Positions 5,953 to 8,583 of a stretch of 8,583 bases of DNA are shown here, one piece after another (positions within the stretch are counted from its first letter, which is position 1; each line of letters starts with the position of its first letter). The position numbers and the translations under genes were made by a program. Origin of the DNA: CAZGUX01 sp046160045 (GTDB lineage: Bacteria > Acidobacteriota > Terriglobia > Bryobacterales > Bryobacteraceae); contig JBJXGR010000409.1 in the NCBI GenBank assembly GCA_046160045.1, positions 1 to 8,583 of the forward strand, read 5' to 3'. The notes below the pieces were generated by a model, which was not told the origin of the DNA, searched no databases, and saw only the letters and a program-made list of their open reading frames with translations.

Positions 5953-8583
5953 ATGAAAATGCCTAGTCGCATCGGTATAAACCCAGTTCGTTTTGCGCCG
6001 CTCGTTTCCAGGAGCCTCCTGCTCCTGGTCGCCTTGGGGACCGCCGCCGGCCAGATCATCCCGGTCGGCTCGGTTGACGGCACCATCTTCGATCCCACCC
6101 AGGCCGTGGTCCCAGCGGTCAAAATCTCTCTGACGAGCCTCGACACCGGGCTCAAACGAAATACTGAATCCGACAACCAGGGCCACTACTTTCTGCCTCA
6201 GTTGCCGCCTGGCCGATACCGGATTGAGGCCGAGAAGGCCGGATTCCAGAAAAGCTCGATTGAGGTCATGGTCGAGACCGGCAAGAAGATCGCCCTCGAC
6301 GTCAATCTGACCGTCGGTACCTCGACGGAGACCATTCAGGTCCGGAGTGAGGCGCCCCTGATCGAGGCGGGCTCCGCCTCGCTCGGATCTCTGGTAAACA
6401 ACCGGCAGGTTATGGACCTGCCGCTTTCCGGAAGGAACCCCCTTCGGCTGGCGTTTCTCTCGCCCGGAATCACCACCACCAGCACTCCGGGATCGAGCGG
6501 CGTCACCGATATCAGCGCCACCTCGTACATCTCCACAGCCGGCGCTAACATCCGCCAGAACGAGTTCTATATCGACGGCGTTCCCAACACCATTCAGGAT
6601 CGCGTCCTGTACATCCCAACCGCCGATGCGGTCCAGGAGTTCCGGATTGAGACCAACCCGCTCGACGCCGAATACGGCCACGGCGGCGGTTTCTACGCCA
6701 ACCTGACCACCAAGTCCGGCACCAACGAGATCCATGGCACGCTGTTCGAGTTTCTCCGCAATCAGAAACTGAACGCCAACAACTTCTTCAACAACCGCAA
6801 CAACGTGAAGAAGGCCCCGTTCCGCTACAACCAGTTTGGCGGAACCGCGGGCGGCCCCATCGTGAGGGACAAGACCTTCTGGTTCGGGATGTACGAAGGA
6901 GTCCGCCAACGAACCGGCATCAGCCGGATCACCACCGTGCCCACCGAGGAACAGAAGGCCGGCGACTTCTCAGCGACCTACCCGAATCCCGGCCAGTTGG
7001 TGAACATCTTCGATCCATATTCCACCCGCCAGGATCCGTCCAATCCCAACGCGTTCATTCGGGATGCGGTGCCCGGCAACCGGATTCCGGCCGCCCGGAT
7101 GGATACGTTCGCCAGGAACATGGCGCAGCGCTGGCCGAAGGCAAACCTCCCGGGCATCGCTCAGAGCGGAGTCAACAACTTCGCCTTCGTGGCCAGCGGC
7201 CAGTTGACCACCAATGCTTACGTCGCCCGCATCGACCATGCCCTGACCAGCAAACACCGGCTGTTCGGAAGGTTTTCCGCCACCAAGACGCTCGCCATCA
7301 ACCCCTGGGTCGTGGATCTCGGCAGCGTCGGCGGCGTGGGGCCGACTGGGGGAAACAACCGCGTCCAGACCTCGATCGGCCTTGGCGACACCTTCGCGAT
7401 CTCGCCGCGGACCCTGCTGACCGTGCGGGCCGGGTTCGCCCGCTGGACCCAGGAGGGGCTGACCCCGATCTACGACCTGAGTCAACTCGGCTGGCCGTCC
7501 AGCCTGATCCAGAGTTTCCAGGAGCGGATCTTTCCCACCATCGCCGTCAGCGGCTACGAGGGCGCCGGCAACGAAGGTAACTGGTTCGAACACACCAACA
7601 CCTTTTCCTTCGAGGCGACGGTCAACCAGGTGCGCAGCCGTCACAATCTCAAATACGGACTCCAGTTGCAGCCCAAGCGCAACAACTACCAACTGGCGCA
7701 GCGGCCCAGCGGGTCGTTCGCGTTCAGCCAGGCGTTTACCGCGGGGCCGAGTCCCACGGCGCGCGGGGCCACGATCGGGCAAAGCTTCGCGTCGTTCCTG
7801 ATGGGGGCCGCCGATAGCGGCTTCGCCAGCATTCGCGCCGCCTACTCCTTCCAAGGCAATTACTACGGCACATTTATCCAGGACGACATCAAAATCACTC
7901 CCAAGCTCACCCTCAACCTGGGCCTGCGGTATGAGTTGCAGCCCAACGTGACCGAGCGCTACAACCGCTCCGTCCGCGGCTTCGACCGCTACGCCACCAA
8001 CCCGGTGGAAGCGGCCGCCAAGGCCAACTATGCGCGAAATCCGGTTCTCGAGTTGCCGGTGGATCAGTTCCGCGTACCCGGCGGGATGATCTTCGCAACC
8101 CCGGAGAACCGCGGCAACGGCGGCCTGGTGGAGAAAACCATGTTCGCGCCCCGCATCGGACTCGCTTACCGCCTGAATGACAAGACCGTGCTGCGCTCGG
8201 GATTCGGCATGTTCCGCAGTTTCTGGTGGCAGGTGTCGTCCACCACCGAAGGGACCGGCGCAGAGACCACCACGACGATGGTCAATTCCCGCGACGGGAT
8301 CACGCCCGCCGACCGGCTGTCGAGTCCCTTCCCTCAGGGTCTGGTGCAGCCCACCACGAATGCCGGCCTGGTAACCCTGGTCGGCTCTTCGATCTCGCCC
8401 TTCTACTTTGAGAAGCGCTTTCCGTACAACAAGCGATGGAACTTTGGCATCCAGCGCGAGTTCCTGCGCGATTTCGGAGTGGATATCTCGTACGTGGGCA
8501 ATACCGGTCTTCGGGTCCCGATGGGCAGCGGCGGAGCCGAACAGAATCGCCAGATCAACTTCCTTCCGTCCCGGTATCTCAGC
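5953..8583 (+). CDS. Oar-like TonB-dependent receptor, N-terminal 877 residues (runs off the right edge)
   Basis: No stop occurs in this frame from the ATG at 5953 to the window end. Residues 1-34 are a signal peptide (hydrophobic SLLLLVALGTAAGQ). Residues about 38-125 form a carboxypeptidase-regulatory-like domain (VDGTIFDPTQAVVPAV, QLPPGRYRIEAEKAGF). The linker and plug follow: ETIQVRSEAPLIEAGSAS (from 127), DLPLSGRNPLRLAFLSPGI (155-173), GANIRQNEFYIDGVPN (197-212) and EYGHGGGFYANLTTKSGTNE (240 onward). The remainder is beta-barrel text rich in aromatic and Asn/Gly residues, for example NQFGGTAGGPIVRDKTFWF near 293-311 and LNLGLRYE near 654. It would sit in the outer membrane and use TonB-ExbBD energy for uptake. 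Acidobacterial relatives are usually about 1,000-1,200 residues, so perhaps 100-300 are missing here. No TonB box was recognised and the substrate cannot be told; carbohydrate or protein-derived ligands are common in the group. Confidence 0.93.
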   Translation, partial: MKMPSRIGINPVRFAPLVSRSLLLLVALGTAAGQIIPVGSVDGTIFDPTQAVVPAVKISLTSLDTGLKRNTESDNQGHYFLPQLPPGRYRIEAEKAGFQKSSIEVMVETGKKIALDVNLTVGTSTETIQVRSEAPLIEAGSASLGSLVNNRQVMDLPLSGRNPLRLAFLSPGITTTSTPGSSGVTDISATSYISTAGANIRQNEFYIDGVPNTIQDRVLYIPTADAVQEFRIETNPLDAEYGHGGGFYANLTTKSGTNEIHGTLFEFLRNQKLNANNFFNNRNNVKKAPFRYNQFGGTAGGPIVRDKTFWFGMYEGVRQRTGISRITTVPTEEQKAGDFSATYPNPGQLVNIFDPYSTRQDPSNPNAFIRDAVPGNRIPAARMDTFARNMAQRWPKANLPGIAQSGVNNFAFVASGQLTTNAYVARIDHALTSKHRLFGRFSATKTLAINPWVVDLGSVGGVGPTGGNNRVQTSIGLGDTFAISPRTLLTVRAGFARWTQEGLTPIYDLSQLGWPSSLIQSFQERIFPTIAVSGYEGAGNEGNWFEHTNTFSFEATVNQVRSRHNLKYGLQLQPKRNNYQLAQRPSGSFAFSQAFTAGPSPTARGATIGQSFASFLMGAADSGFASIRAAYSFQGNYYGTFIQDDIKITPKLTLNLGLRYELQPNVTERYNRSVRGFDRYATNPVEAAAKANYARNPVLELPVDQFRVPGGMIFATPENRGNGGLVEKTMFAPRIGLAYRLNDKTVLRSGFGMFRSFWWQVSSTTEGTGAETTTTMVNSRDGITPADRLSSPFPQGLVQPTTNAGLVTLVGSSISPFYFEKRFPYNKRWNFGIQREFLRDFGVDISYVGNTGLRVPMGSGGAEQNRQINFLPSRYLS

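Noticed and set aside
5860..6909. A 349-codon minus-strand open frame opposite the receptor start
   Set aside because: It is antisense to a well-supported TonB-dependent receptor with a good ribosome binding site and shows no family resemblance; the same applies to the 294-codon frame at 6970-7854.

Overview
The window looks like chromosomal DNA from a GC-rich soil bacterium of the Acidobacteriota, most plausibly the Solibacter/Bryobacter group. The basis is the gene content: an Oar-like TonB-dependent receptor with an N-terminal carboxypeptidase-regulatory domain, a secreted caspase/TPR protein, a LamG-domain protein, and short dispersed-type repeats. This taxonomic call is inference from gene style; no marker gene is present.

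Layout. (1) Bases 2-1020, plus strand: the C-terminal part of a beta-propeller/LamG protein that enters from the left edge. Its LamG domain is split between two reading frames by about 240-250 bp of repeat-like DNA. (2) Bases 1028-3829, minus strand: a 933-residue exported protein with an N-terminal FecR-like region, a caspase-like peptidase domain with intact His/Cys dyad and a canonical EF-hand loop, and about nine C-terminal TPRs. (3) Bases 3786-5408, minus strand: an LldP/LctP-family lactate permease whose 3' end overlaps the start of the caspase gene by 44 bp, so the two probably form one transcription unit. (4) Bases 5409-5952: a 544-bp divergent intergenic region with hairpins, a possible repeat, a weak promoter candidate and a strong hairpin abutting a Shine-Dalgarno sequence. 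(5) Bases 5953-8583, plus strand: the first 877 codons of a TonB-dependent, Oar-like outer-membrane receptor, open at the right edge.

How the parts may relate. The permease would import lactate or a similar 2-hydroxy acid across the inner membrane. The receptor would move an unidentified large substrate across the outer membrane. The caspase/TPR protein should act outside the cytoplasm. The permease-caspase overlap is the only direct sign of co-expression. The LamG gene converges on the caspase gene with only 7 bp between stops. No RNA gene, CRISPR array, integrase or transposase was seen. The most unusual items are the repeat-split LamG gene and the multidomain exported caspase translationally linked to a lactate permease.
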